DNA of 64,000 bases, from contig JACJXP010000001.1 of NCBI GenBank assembly GCA_020636575.1, forward strand, positions 992,001-1,056,000. The letters are read 5' to 3'. This DNA comes from Chitinophagales bacterium (GTDB taxonomy: Bacteria > Bacteroidota > Bacteroidia > Chitinophagales > Chitinophagaceae). Shown here piece by piece: positions 35,168 to 43,172 of the stretch. Below the pieces are notes generated by a model. The model was not told where the DNA came from. It worked only from the letters and a program-made list of their open reading frames with translations, and made no database searches. A program made the translations under genes and the position numbers. How positions within the stretch are numbered: position 1 is the first letter of the stretch; each line of letters opens with the position of its first letter.

Positions 35168-35182
35168 TCCGCCTTTGGCGGA
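35168..35182 (-). promoter_or_regulatory. Hairpin in the GLPGLI leader
   Basis: TCCGCC-aaa-GGCGGA (minus strand) forms a six-pair GC stem 17 nt before the GLPGLI start codon, in a leader of about 115 nt if the promoter at 35272 is used. It could limit ribosome access or protect the message. Confidence 0.4.
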
Positions 35183-35271
35183 AAATTTTTGGTAACATGA
35201 AATTCGCCTGGTATATATTCCTATTGATTATAAGGACTATCCTGGCTCATTTCATAATAGTTTGTTTTGCT

Positions 35272-35338
35272 CAAAGCTAAAAATACAGCAGCAGGTGGCA
35301 GGTTAAGCCACCTTTCATTAAAGTTAATAAAGGTTAAT
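35272..35338 (-). promoter_or_regulatory. GLPGLI promoter with three phased ATTAAC-type boxes
   Basis: Reading the minus strand, ATTAAC lies at 35338-35333 and 35328-35323, and CTTAAC at 35307-35302; box starts are 10 and 21 nt apart. TAGCTTTG (35279-35272), an exact TAnnTTTG, follows 22 nt after the third box. All spacings equal those in front of barrel gene 2. The first two boxes also lie 28 nt before the kinase's own -7 element on the other strand, so they may serve both directions. Confidence 0.7.
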
Positions 35339-35365
35339 AAGGCATTACCCCCCGAATGATTAAAG

Positions 35366-35373
35366 TACCTTTG
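35366..35373 (+). promoter_or_regulatory. -7 element of the histidine kinase promoter
   Basis: TACCTTTG matches TAnnTTTG exactly and ends 16 nt before the kinase start codon. Confidence 0.55.
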
Positions 35374-35389
35374 TTGGGTTAAATTGATC

Positions 35390-36859
35390 ATGAATAAGCT
35401 ACGTTGGTTACTCGTTTTAATGGGCATCACTATTGCCGGAGTTGCTGCATTTCAGTTCTACTGGCTGAGGCAGAATTATGGCCGTGAAAAGAAAACGTTG
35501 GGCATAAAAACCGATGTGGCTTTCAGAGAAACTGTAATGCAATTACAGGTTGAAAACCTGAAACTGGATATTTCTGGCGACAGCCTGCATGACCAGAAGT
35601 TCAAATTCTTTAAAACGGATAGCAACCAAAATATCAGGCTACGATTTGCACCCAGAGAGAAAGTGATCTCCAGCATAAATGTGATGCGGGATAAAATAGG
35701 GAGTCAATTAAGAAAAGATACGCAGAACCGAAAAGGGGTAATGATAACATTGAATCAAAGAGCAACAATGTCAGCTGAATCAGATTCTGTGGTTATTGAA
35801 AAAGATCTAAAATTTCCCGGTGACGAAAAAGTCTTTCACTTTTTATATAGCGTTGATTCATTGCAGGACAGTATTTCCGTAAAGGAGCTTACAGCCGCAT
35901 TTGCAACAGTGTTGGATAAGCAGGAGATCAATGTGCCATTTTCTATCACAAAACTGGATACGGCAGAATGGGTCATGGATCAAACGCAAAATACGGTGAC
36001 AGTTGGTTTTGCAAACCCAATATCCTACCAGCTGAATTTGGGAAATACTTTCTCTTACCTGATCAAAAAAATAAGCCTCCCGATATTATTTTCCTTTTTG
36101 TTACTGGGGATAACGATTTTATCATTTACGTTGCTATATAGAAACCTTTTAAAGCAACAACGGCTCACTGCTTTAAAGAATGAATTTATTGGGAATATCA
36201 CCCATGAACTGAAAACTCCTGTTGCCACTGTAGGAGTGGCCATTGAAGCATTGAAGAATTTCAATGCAATGCAGGATCAGCAAAGAACAAAAGAATACCT
36301 CGATATCTCTTCCCTTGAACTGCAACGTTTAAGCTTATTGGTAGACAAAGTACTTCGCCTGTCTATGTTTGAGAATAAAGGGATATCCCTGAAGTTTGAA
36401 AAAGTTGATCTTAAAACAATAGTTGATGAAGTTATTGCTTCGTTTAAGCTGCAATTGGAAAAGAACAAGGCAGACGTCCATGTAACTACCGAAGGGAACA
36501 CTACTATTACAGGTGACAAACTGCACCTGATGAGTGTGATCTTTAACCTGGTTGACAATGCACTAAAGTATAGCCGTGAAGAACCACAGATAACGATAGA
36601 CATAAAAGAAATAAATGAGGAAGTGGTTATCAGCATCATGGATAATGGAATTGGTGTTCCCAAAGAGTACAGGGAAAAAATATTTGATAAATTTTTCAGA
36701 GTGCCACATGGGGATACACATGATGCCAAAGGCTATGGTTTGGGTCTAAGCTATGTGGCCCAGGTAATAAACGGCCATAACGGAAATATCCATGTTGATG
36801 GTGAGGCAGGGAGAGGTTCAGTTTTTGTTATTACACTTCCTAAAGAGCAAAGAATATGA
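35390..36859 (+). CDS. Sensor histidine kinase
   Basis: The 489-residue kinase has an N-terminal helix (LRWLLVLMGITIAGVAAFQF), a periplasmic sensor region of about 200 residues, a second helix (about 226-250), then the cytoplasmic core: HisKA with NITHELKTPVATVGVAIEAL (His272), and HATPase_c with VIFNLVDNALKYS, DNGIGVPKEYREKIF and GYGLGLSYV. I use the ATG at 35390 rather than the TTG two codons before it. The stop overlaps the response regulator's start by 4 nt (ATGA), so the pair is translationally coupled. The signal sensed is unknown. Confidence 0.95.
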   Translation: MNKLRWLLVLMGITIAGVAAFQFYWLRQNYGREKKTLGIKTDVAFRETVMQLQVENLKLDISGDSLHDQKFKFFKTDSNQNIRLRFAPREKVISSINVMRDKIGSQLRKDTQNRKGVMITLNQRATMSAESDSVVIEKDLKFPGDEKVFHFLYSVDSLQDSISVKELTAAFATVLDKQEINVPFSITKLDTAEWVMDQTQNTVTVGFANPISYQLNLGNTFSYLIKKISLPILFSFLLLGITILSFTLLYRNLLKQQRLTALKNEFIGNITHELKTPVATVGVAIEALKNFNAMQDQQRTKEYLDISSLELQRLSLLVDKVLRLSMFENKGISLKFEKVDLKTIVDEVIASFKLQLEKNKADVHVTTEGNTTITGDKLHLMSVIFNLVDNALKYSREEPQITIDIKEINEEVVISIMDNGIGVPKEYREKIFDKFFRVPHGDTHDAKGYGLGLSYVAQVINGHNGNIHVDGEAGRGSVFVITLPKEQRI

Positions 36860-37545
36860 GTGAAACCAAAGTATTATATGCAGAGGATGAATTATTCCTG
36901 GGAAAGATCGTAAAGGAAAGCCTGGAAAGCAGGGGTTTTAAAGTAGCCATGGAAGATAAAGGAGACAAAGTGGTGGACCTTTTTAAGAAAACAAACCCGG
37001 ACATCTGTATACTGGACGTTATGCTTCCCGGAAAAGACGGTTTTGCTATTGCAGATGAGATCAGGCAATTGGATGAAGGGGTCCCTATCATATTCTTAAC
37101 AGCCAAAATACAGACAGAAGATGTGCTCAAGGGTTTTTCGCAGGGAGCCAATGATTATATCCGTAAACCCTTTAGTATGGAAGAACTGATCGTTCGTATA
37201 CAAAATCAGTTAAGGAACAACAATGAAGCCCCGCAAAGAATAAACGGCGGCACCATAACGATCGGGAAGTTTACTTTCCAGGTGAACCGGCAGTTGCTTG
37301 CTAATGATAAAGAAGAACGAAAATTATCCTACAGGGAAAGCGAATTGCTGAAGCTCCTTTATGAGAACCGGGACAGCATCATTGACCGAAGGGATATCCT
37401 GAACCTGCTTTGGGGAAATGACTCGTTTTTTAACTCCCGTAACCTGGATGTATATATAACAAAACTGCGCAGCTATTTAAAAGCAGACCCTTCACTGGAG
37501 ATTATCACTATAAAAGGTGTGGGATATCGGTTTGTGACCGGCTGA
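36856..37545 (+). CDS. OmpR-family response regulator
   Basis: The 229-residue protein has a receiver domain (residues 1-120; phosphoacceptor Asp54 in CILDVMLPGKDG, Lys104 in YIRKPFSMEE) and a winged-helix DNA-binding domain (about 130-229; LSYRESELLKLLYENRDSII, RNLDVYITKLRSYLKADPSL). It is the partner of the upstream kinase. OmpR-type regulators bind tandem half-sites about one helical turn apart, which is what the ATTAAC boxes in front of the GLPGLI gene and barrel gene 2 look like; that these are its sites is an inference. Confidence 0.95.
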   Translation: MSETKVLYAEDELFLGKIVKESLESRGFKVAMEDKGDKVVDLFKKTNPDICILDVMLPGKDGFAIADEIRQLDEGVPIIFLTAKIQTEDVLKGFSQGANDYIRKPFSMEELIVRIQNQLRNNNEAPQRINGGTITIGKFTFQVNRQLLANDKEERKLSYRESELLKLLYENRDSIIDRRDILNLLWGNDSFFNSRNLDVYITKLRSYLKADPSLEIITIKGVGYRFVTG

Positions 37546-37650
37546 TCTGCGACGGAATCCCTTTTTATTACATTTTTGTACCCTTCAGGTTATTTCCCAA
37601 AATGTATTTACCTTTTGAAGCTAAAGTTATTGAAACCAAAACCCCCAAAT

Positions 37651-38619
37651 ATGCGAAAGCTCATTGTTTTGTCTGCAATCAGCGTTTTCGTTATTGCAGC
37701 AGCATTTCTTTATTCTTGTAACAACAACAAAGATGCCGAGGCAAACAGCGCTGAAGATTCTCTTAAAGCAGTAGTTGAACACGGCAGATATCTTGCCAAT
37801 AACGTAGCTGCCTGTATCCACTGCCACAGTACCAGGGATTTTAATAAATACTCGGGTCCTGTTATTCCGGGAACAGAAGGTGGCGGCGGCCAGGCCTTCT
37901 CAAATAAGGAACTTGATGTAATTCCCGGAGTTTTTTATGCAAAAAACATTACCCCTGACCCTGAAACCGGACTAGGAAGCTGGACCGATGATGAGATCCT
38001 GAGAGCTATGACGAAAGGGATCAGCAAAAACGGAGATACTTTATTTCCGTTGATGCCTTATGCAAGTTTTAATATGATGGCCAAAGAAGATTTGCTGAGC
38101 ATTGTAGCATATTTAAAAACATTAAAGCCTATAAAAAATGCTGTTCCGGCGAGGCAGAGTATGATACCCATGAGTATGGCATATCCCGTAGAGGCTGTTC
38201 AGGCTTCAATTGACGGCAATGTTCGTCCGCCGAAAACAGATGTAGTAAAATATGGAGGGTACCTGGTAACAGTTGCTGATTGTGCTGGCTGTCATACACC
38301 ATTTGAAAAAGGACAACCCGATTTTGCCAGAATGTTTGGCGGGGGTAATACATTTCATTTTGATCAATTTGTTGTGACTTCGGCTAATATCAGCCCGGAT
38401 AGCGCCACTGGCATCAGAAGCTGGACAGAAGAGATGTTCGTAAGTAAGTTTAAAATGTACAGGGACCATAAAAGCTATGACTATGACCCCGGTAAATTGA
38501 ATACGGTAATGCCGACCAGCGATTTTGCCGGCATGACGGATGAGGACCTCAAAGCGATATACGCTTATCTGCGTACTGTACCACCAATTAGTCATAAAGT
38601 AGCAAAGTATCCGGAATAA
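37651..38619 (+). CDS. Dihaem cytochrome c lipoprotein (copy 1)
   Basis: The 322-residue protein is predicted to be a lipoprotein (FLYSC, Cys23) with two class I cytochrome c domains. Haem-binding sites are CIHCH (55-59) and CAGCH (211-215); each is followed by a methionine-containing segment (LFPLMPYASF; NTVMPTSDFAG) that can supply the sixth ligand. Such proteins carry electrons in the periplasm for membrane dehydrogenases or oxidases, but none is encoded next to it. I chose the ATG at 37651 because the upstream start (37576) adds 25 residues without a signal function. A similar gene follows. Confidence 0.93.
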   Translation: MRKLIVLSAISVFVIAAAFLYSCNNNKDAEANSAEDSLKAVVEHGRYLANNVAACIHCHSTRDFNKYSGPVIPGTEGGGGQAFSNKELDVIPGVFYAKNITPDPETGLGSWTDDEILRAMTKGISKNGDTLFPLMPYASFNMMAKEDLLSIVAYLKTLKPIKNAVPARQSMIPMSMAYPVEAVQASIDGNVRPPKTDVVKYGGYLVTVADCAGCHTPFEKGQPDFARMFGGGNTFHFDQFVVTSANISPDSATGIRSWTEEMFVSKFKMYRDHKSYDYDPGKLNTVMPTSDFAGMTDEDLKAIYAYLRTVPPISHKVAKYPE

Positions 38620-38643
38620 TAATGACGGTTTAAAATAATAATG

Positions 38644-38682
38644 ATCCCGGTTTTCTATGAAAGATGACCGGGATATTTTTTT
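38644..38682 (+). terminator. Intrinsic terminator between the two cytochrome genes
   Basis: ATCCCGGT (38644-38651) pairs with ACCGGGAT (38667-38674), with a second small stem in the loop, and is followed by seven T residues. The second cytochrome would therefore need its own promoter or readthrough. Confidence 0.75.
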
Positions 38683-38714
38683 AATAAAACAGATAACCAC
38701 CAACTCAATCTGCT

Positions 38715-39665
38715 ATGAGGAAGCTCATTATAGTAACAATGATATCAATCGTTATTACAACCATTAGTTTTTATTCTTGTCGCAATAACAAACATTCACA
38801 GTTTAACAATAACGAAGATTCATTAAAAGCTGTAATAGCTCACGGCGAATACCTTGCTAATCATGTTGCAGCATGTATACATTGCCATAGCAAAAGGGAT
38901 TTTAGTAAATACTCTGGCCCTGTAATTCCGGGTACCGAAGGAGGAGGCGGAGAGATTTTTGATATAAGAACGGCAACTCTTTATGGGAAGAATATCACCC
39001 CTGATACAGCAACAGGAATAGGTAGCTGGACCGATGATGAGATCCTGAGAGCTATTACAAAGGGGATCAGTAAAAATGGAGATACACTATATCCGCTTAT
39101 GCCTTATAAGCATTTCAATAAGATGGATAAAAAAGATCTGATAAGTATCATTGCGTATTTAAGAACATTAAAACCAATTAAAAATAATGTTCCGGCAAGA
39201 GGTCCGAAAGTTCCTCTTAGTGCTATTTACCCGGTCGAAGAACTTCAAGCGTCTTTGGAAATGAATATCTGTCCTGATAAAAGCGATACAGTGAAATATG
39301 GTGAATACCTGGTAACCGTCGGGGATTGTACAGGTTGTCATTCAACGGTGATAAATAATAAGTTTAATGCTGAGTTATTGTTGGGAGGGGGAGGCATGTT
39401 TAAAAAAGACAGTTTTGCTGTCTTTGCTGCTAACATAACACCAGATAGTACAACTGGTATCGGAACCTGGACCGAGGAAATATTCTTAAATAAGTTCAAG
39501 TTATATAGAGAAAGAAAAAATTACGACTATGATCCGGGAAAATATAACACTATAATGCCTATAAGTGATTTTGCCGGCATGACAGATGAAGACCTGAAAG
39601 CGATATACGCTTACCTGCGTACTGTACCACCAATTAGTAACAAAGTAGAAAAATATCCTAAATGA
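38715..39665 (+). CDS. Dihaem cytochrome c lipoprotein (copy 2)
   Basis: This 316-residue paralogue of the preceding gene has the same plan: lipobox ISFYSC (Cys22), haem sites CIHCH (54-58) and CTGCH, shared blocks SGPVIPGTEGGGG and SWTDDEILRAITKGISKNGD, and the C-terminal DFAGMTDEDLKAIYAYLRTV. The last 80 or so bases are almost identical in DNA to copy 1, more than the rest, which suggests gene conversion. It is more AT-rich than copy 1. Electron donor and acceptor are unknown. Confidence 0.93.
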   Translation: MRKLIIVTMISIVITTISFYSCRNNKHSQFNNNEDSLKAVIAHGEYLANHVAACIHCHSKRDFSKYSGPVIPGTEGGGGEIFDIRTATLYGKNITPDTATGIGSWTDDEILRAITKGISKNGDTLYPLMPYKHFNKMDKKDLISIIAYLRTLKPIKNNVPARGPKVPLSAIYPVEELQASLEMNICPDKSDTVKYGEYLVTVGDCTGCHSTVINNKFNAELLLGGGGMFKKDSFAVFAANITPDSTTGIGTWTEEIFLNKFKLYRERKNYDYDPGKYNTIMPISDFAGMTDEDLKAIYAYLRTVPPISNKVEKYPK

Positions 39666-39676
39666 AGTCCGTGTTT

Positions 39677-40141
39677 TTATAACCCGGCAAAAGATTGACG
39701 GCTGAATGTGCCCGGCTGCGCATGATCCCCTTCCTGAAAATCAAGATGAACATAATGGTTGCCCGGCAGTTCCGTAAGGTTATATACGAGGCTTGTCATA
39801 TACATACTGGCACCTGTTGTACCCATTTGTTGTGTAAGATAATGGGCATCTTCTATTTTGAGATAAACTGTATCATGCGATGTCTTTAGATATTCCAGGT
39901 TTATATCAGGATTGTTTTCATTTACGATTTCAATAATCCCGGGGACAGAGCTATTGTCAACTCCTTCCGTCATTACCCGGTTCATTTCAATGCGTCCGGT
40001 AGAATCATTTAAAACTGCCTGCCATATTGGAAAACTTTCAGGCACTTCTACGGAATCTTCAGTGGCTATTGGTTTATCTGCACTATCGTTACAGGAATAA
40101 ACAAGGATTGAGAAAAGTAAAACGGCCAATAACTTATACAT
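39677..40141 (-). CDS. Lipoprotein, unknown function
   Basis: From the ATG at 40141 the product is 154 residues with a clear lipoprotein signal (YKLLAVLLFSILVYSC, Cys17). The mature part is acidic at its start (ATEDSVEVPESFP) and has a beta-rich centre; I do not recognise a family. The longer frame from 40180 adds a polar stretch before the signal and is unlikely. It is convergent with cytochrome copy 2 (11-nt gap). Confidence 0.65.
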   Translation of the reverse strand: MYKLLAVLLFSILVYSCNDSADKPIATEDSVEVPESFPIWQAVLNDSTGRIEMNRVMTEGVDNSSVPGIIEIVNENNPDINLEYLKTSHDTVYLKIEDAHYLTQQMGTTGASMYMTSLVYNLTELPGNHYVHLDFQEGDHAQPGTFSRQSFAGL

Positions 40142-40300
40142 ACACTCTTTTTGATGCTTAAATGTAAAGGTAAAAAACAATAAAGCGGAATCCGGCGTCT
40201 ATGAGAACTTCAGATTTGCCTAAATATTGTTGTTTTCCGATATACAGACGGGAAAATTTCTTAGTAGCGGAAAACAGAGAAATGAAAAAATACAGAAAGG

Positions 40301-41581
40301 CTACTTTTTCAAACCTTTTATCTTTTCAATATGGAACGGGGTATGCGCTGCAAAAATATTATTGATGAACAATAACTCATTAATGCCTTCATTCTTTAGC
40401 ATACCAATAAAGTCACCGGTATAATAGCGCTGATCTACTACTACTACTTTTTCATAGTTGTTAATAAGATAAGGGGCAAATGCATTTCCGTACGACTCTT
40501 TTACAATTGCAATACGACGTCCATTCTTATGTTCCGTTTCCATTTTTACAATGGGTAGGTCGCCCTGAAGAAAAACCGAGTAACTATTGGTGCCGCTGGC
40601 CCCTTCGCCATACATTTTCGATTTGGCCCAGTAATTCAGGCTTTTGCTGCTGCCAATATAAAAGGTCAGGGAATCTTTAAAAAGATAATACCGGACAGAA
40701 TCTGGATTATCCTTCAATTTTGGATCCCGGGTAAGCCGGTATAAAGAGCCCAGGAATGATTTTTTTGTTTTATAGGCTACTGTGTCCAGTTTTACCGGAG
40801 TAAGCCCGGCTGTTTTACAAAAAGCAACATACGCATAATAAGCGCCCAAACTGGTCCAGTGGTGATCGGTATTAAAATAAATATACTCTTCCCTGTGCTT
40901 TCTTATTTCATCAATGGCCCATACTTTTTTAATGTTTGAGTCAAGATTATCATAGATGTTTTTAATAGCTGGGCGGTTAGGCTTTTGCAGGTGTTTATAT
41001 TTTTCGGTTATCTCAAACTCCAGCGCTACCGGAATAATGAGGTTGTAAACCTGTATGCCGGGACTAAGCAATTTGTTATAACCATTAATAACGGAAGCAT
41101 AAGACTTTCCCATACCGGGACCACCACCAAACATTTCAAAAGCCCTGTTCTTAAATACAAATACTCTTTTTTTAATTTCTCCCACTGCCCCATCATCCGG
41201 TAAAGGACCGGATTGAACAGTTTTTGTCTCTTTCTTTACAGTGTCGGTCTTTTTTTCATTTGCCTCGGTATCATTGGTAGGGTCATAGATCTTTATATCT
41301 CCGCTTTCATACCCAAACTTGTCCCGGAATGAATTGGAAATATTGATCCATTTATCCCTGAACGGGAAATTGTCAGAATAGTAATCGTCAATCTTTTTGA
41401 AATATTCACCGCTCCATAAAGCGCTGTCAGAAAATTTGGGGAACGATGCCAGTTTACGATTTTCCATCTCAGAAACAGTTTGTTTCTTCATAGAAATAGA
41501 AACAATACCTCCGCCAGCCAGTACAGCCAGTATCAGCAACACATTTATAATTCTAATATTTTTTTCTTTTTTGGTTTGCAT
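40301..41581 (-). CDS. DHHW-family protein (AlgJ/AlgX-like acetylation factor)
   Basis: The 426-residue protein has an N-terminal membrane anchor (IRIINVLLILAVLAGGGIVS) and an SGNH-like periplasmic domain with the family's DHHW motif in YFNTDHHWTSLGAYYAYVAF. Proteins of this family work with MBOAT partners to place acetyl groups on exported polysaccharides, as AlgJ/AlgX do with AlgI. The MBOAT gene is directly upstream, 12 nt away and on the same strand, so the pair is an operon. The polysaccharide is not identified; no synthase gene is nearby. Confidence 0.88.
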   Translation of the reverse strand: MQTKKEKNIRIINVLLILAVLAGGGIVSISMKKQTVSEMENRKLASFPKFSDSALWSGEYFKKIDDYYSDNFPFRDKWINISNSFRDKFGYESGDIKIYDPTNDTEANEKKTDTVKKETKTVQSGPLPDDGAVGEIKKRVFVFKNRAFEMFGGGPGMGKSYASVINGYNKLLSPGIQVYNLIIPVALEFEITEKYKHLQKPNRPAIKNIYDNLDSNIKKVWAIDEIRKHREEYIYFNTDHHWTSLGAYYAYVAFCKTAGLTPVKLDTVAYKTKKSFLGSLYRLTRDPKLKDNPDSVRYYLFKDSLTFYIGSSKSLNYWAKSKMYGEGASGTNSYSVFLQGDLPIVKMETEHKNGRRIAIVKESYGNAFAPYLINNYEKVVVVDQRYYTGDFIGMLKNEGINELLFINNIFAAHTPFHIEKIKGLKK

Positions 41582-41593
41582 CGTTTTTAAGGG

Positions 41594-43021
41594 TTAAAAG
41601 CGGAAATAGATAAACGGATTATAACTTTTGCCTACGAGCTGTGCCACACACAAAAAGATACATATGACATTGACGCCAATGGCGGCCATTTCAAATAGTG
41701 CAGGTTTTTGCAGACGGTTATCGAACCAGTGTTTTACTTTATGATAAACCGGCATGCAACAAATGATAGCGAAAATAAACCAGAATAAATTTGCCGTAAG
41801 GTCGCTGTTCACTTCCATATCCCATAAAGGGCCTGAACCAAAAGAAAAGAGTTTGCCCACATAGGCGCCCAGCATTTTTGTATCAGTAAAGTAAAAGATG
41901 ACCCATCCCGGAATAATGATCAACAGGGCATAGACATGCGAAAAGAATTTGGGTATCTTTTTAAGGAAGTTCAGGATAAAGGCTTTTTCCAATGAAATGA
42001 AAACAAAGAAATAAAGTCCCCAGAAAATAAAATTCCAGCTGGCGCCATGCCACATACCCGTGAGGAACCAGACCACAAACAGGTTGAAATAGATCCTTTT
42101 CTTGTTACCCCCCATCGGGATATAAACATAGTCCTTAAAAAATGTACCCAATGAAATATGCCATCGTCGCCAGAAATCAGTGATGGAGGTGGCAGTATAA
42201 GGATATTTAAAATTTTCATGATAATGAAATCCGAACATCCAGCCCAACCCAATAGCCATATCCGAATAACCGGAAAAATCAAAATATATCTGCAGGGCAA
42301 ACATGACCAGGCCAAACCAGGCTGCCCCCGTTGAAAGATCATGTAATGCATCCATGGTAAGGGGGGCACTGTTATCACCCATGTATTTTCTTACCAGTTC
42401 TGCTGCCACATTAGCGATCACCACTTTTTTGAACAAACCGATACAAAAACGGGAAATACCCATGCTGATGTCGGCCAGTTTCTCTTTTCGATTATCAATT
42501 TCACTGGCTATATGGCTGTATCGTACAATAGGCCCCGCTACCAACTGGTGAAAAAGCGAAACGAACATCAGGAACTTCAGATATGATCTCTGGGCCTTTA
42601 CTTCATTACGATATACATCTACTGAATAGGAAATGGTCTGGAAAGTATAAAATGAGATACCGATCGGTAATGCAAAATGAGGCATGCTGAAAGAGGTGCC
42701 GAATATTCCATTGACGTTCTCTACTATAAAACTGCTGTATTTAAAAGTGGCCAGCAAGCCCAGGTTGATGATAAGTGAAGATATCAACCCTATTTTGGCG
42801 CCGATCTTACCCCGGTATTTTTCAATCACCCGGCCATTCACATAATCCACCGTAGCGGAAAATATCATCAGGGTGATCCAGATAGGTTCGCCCCAGCCAT
42901 AGAAGAAAAGTGAAAAAACGATCAGGATCAGGTTTCGCCAGGTCGCATTCTTGGTGCTGTAATACAGCAACAGGTTCAATGGCAGAAAAAGGAACAGGAA
43001 TATAAGACTAGCAAATACCAT
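41594..43021 (-). CDS. MBOAT-family O-acyltransferase (AlgI-like)
   Basis: The 475-residue, multi-helix inner-membrane protein has the MBOAT catalytic features: FWRRWHISLGTFFKDYVYIP (His288) and FLTGMWHGASWNFIFWG with the invariant His325. AlgI-type proteins pass acetyl groups from the cytoplasm to a periplasmic partner, here most likely the DHHW protein encoded next. The start codon is preceded by a GGGGTTGGGGA block (43030-43040) that also occurs in the selD hairpin element. The rest of the 43022-43172 gap shows only weak inverted repeats. Confidence 0.93.
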   Translation of the reverse strand: MVFASLIFLFLFLPLNLLLYYSTKNATWRNLILIVFSLFFYGWGEPIWITLMIFSATVDYVNGRVIEKYRGKIGAKIGLISSLIINLGLLATFKYSSFIVENVNGIFGTSFSMPHFALPIGISFYTFQTISYSVDVYRNEVKAQRSYLKFLMFVSLFHQLVAGPIVRYSHIASEIDNRKEKLADISMGISRFCIGLFKKVVIANVAAELVRKYMGDNSAPLTMDALHDLSTGAAWFGLVMFALQIYFDFSGYSDMAIGLGWMFGFHYHENFKYPYTATSITDFWRRWHISLGTFFKDYVYIPMGGNKKRIYFNLFVVWFLTGMWHGASWNFIFWGLYFFVFISLEKAFILNFLKKIPKFFSHVYALLIIIPGWVIFYFTDTKMLGAYVGKLFSFGSGPLWDMEVNSDLTANLFWFIFAIICCMPVYHKVKHWFDNRLQKPALFEMAAIGVNVICIFLCVAQLVGKSYNPFIYFRF

Positions 43022-43172
43022 GTTTTGGTGGGGTTGGGGATTGGTGCTGTAAAATACTGCTTTGGTTCTATGTTTACTAATGCATAGGAACGAAAATTTT
43101 CATACTCCGTCAATACCTATTTTAGGGTATTGGGGATTATTTAACAGATAAAACGTATTAAACAGTAGCTTA

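Noticed and set aside
43112..43131. Inverted repeat AATACC/GGTATT near the MBOAT gene as a terminator
   Set aside because: Short A/T-rich stem with a large loop and no T-tract.
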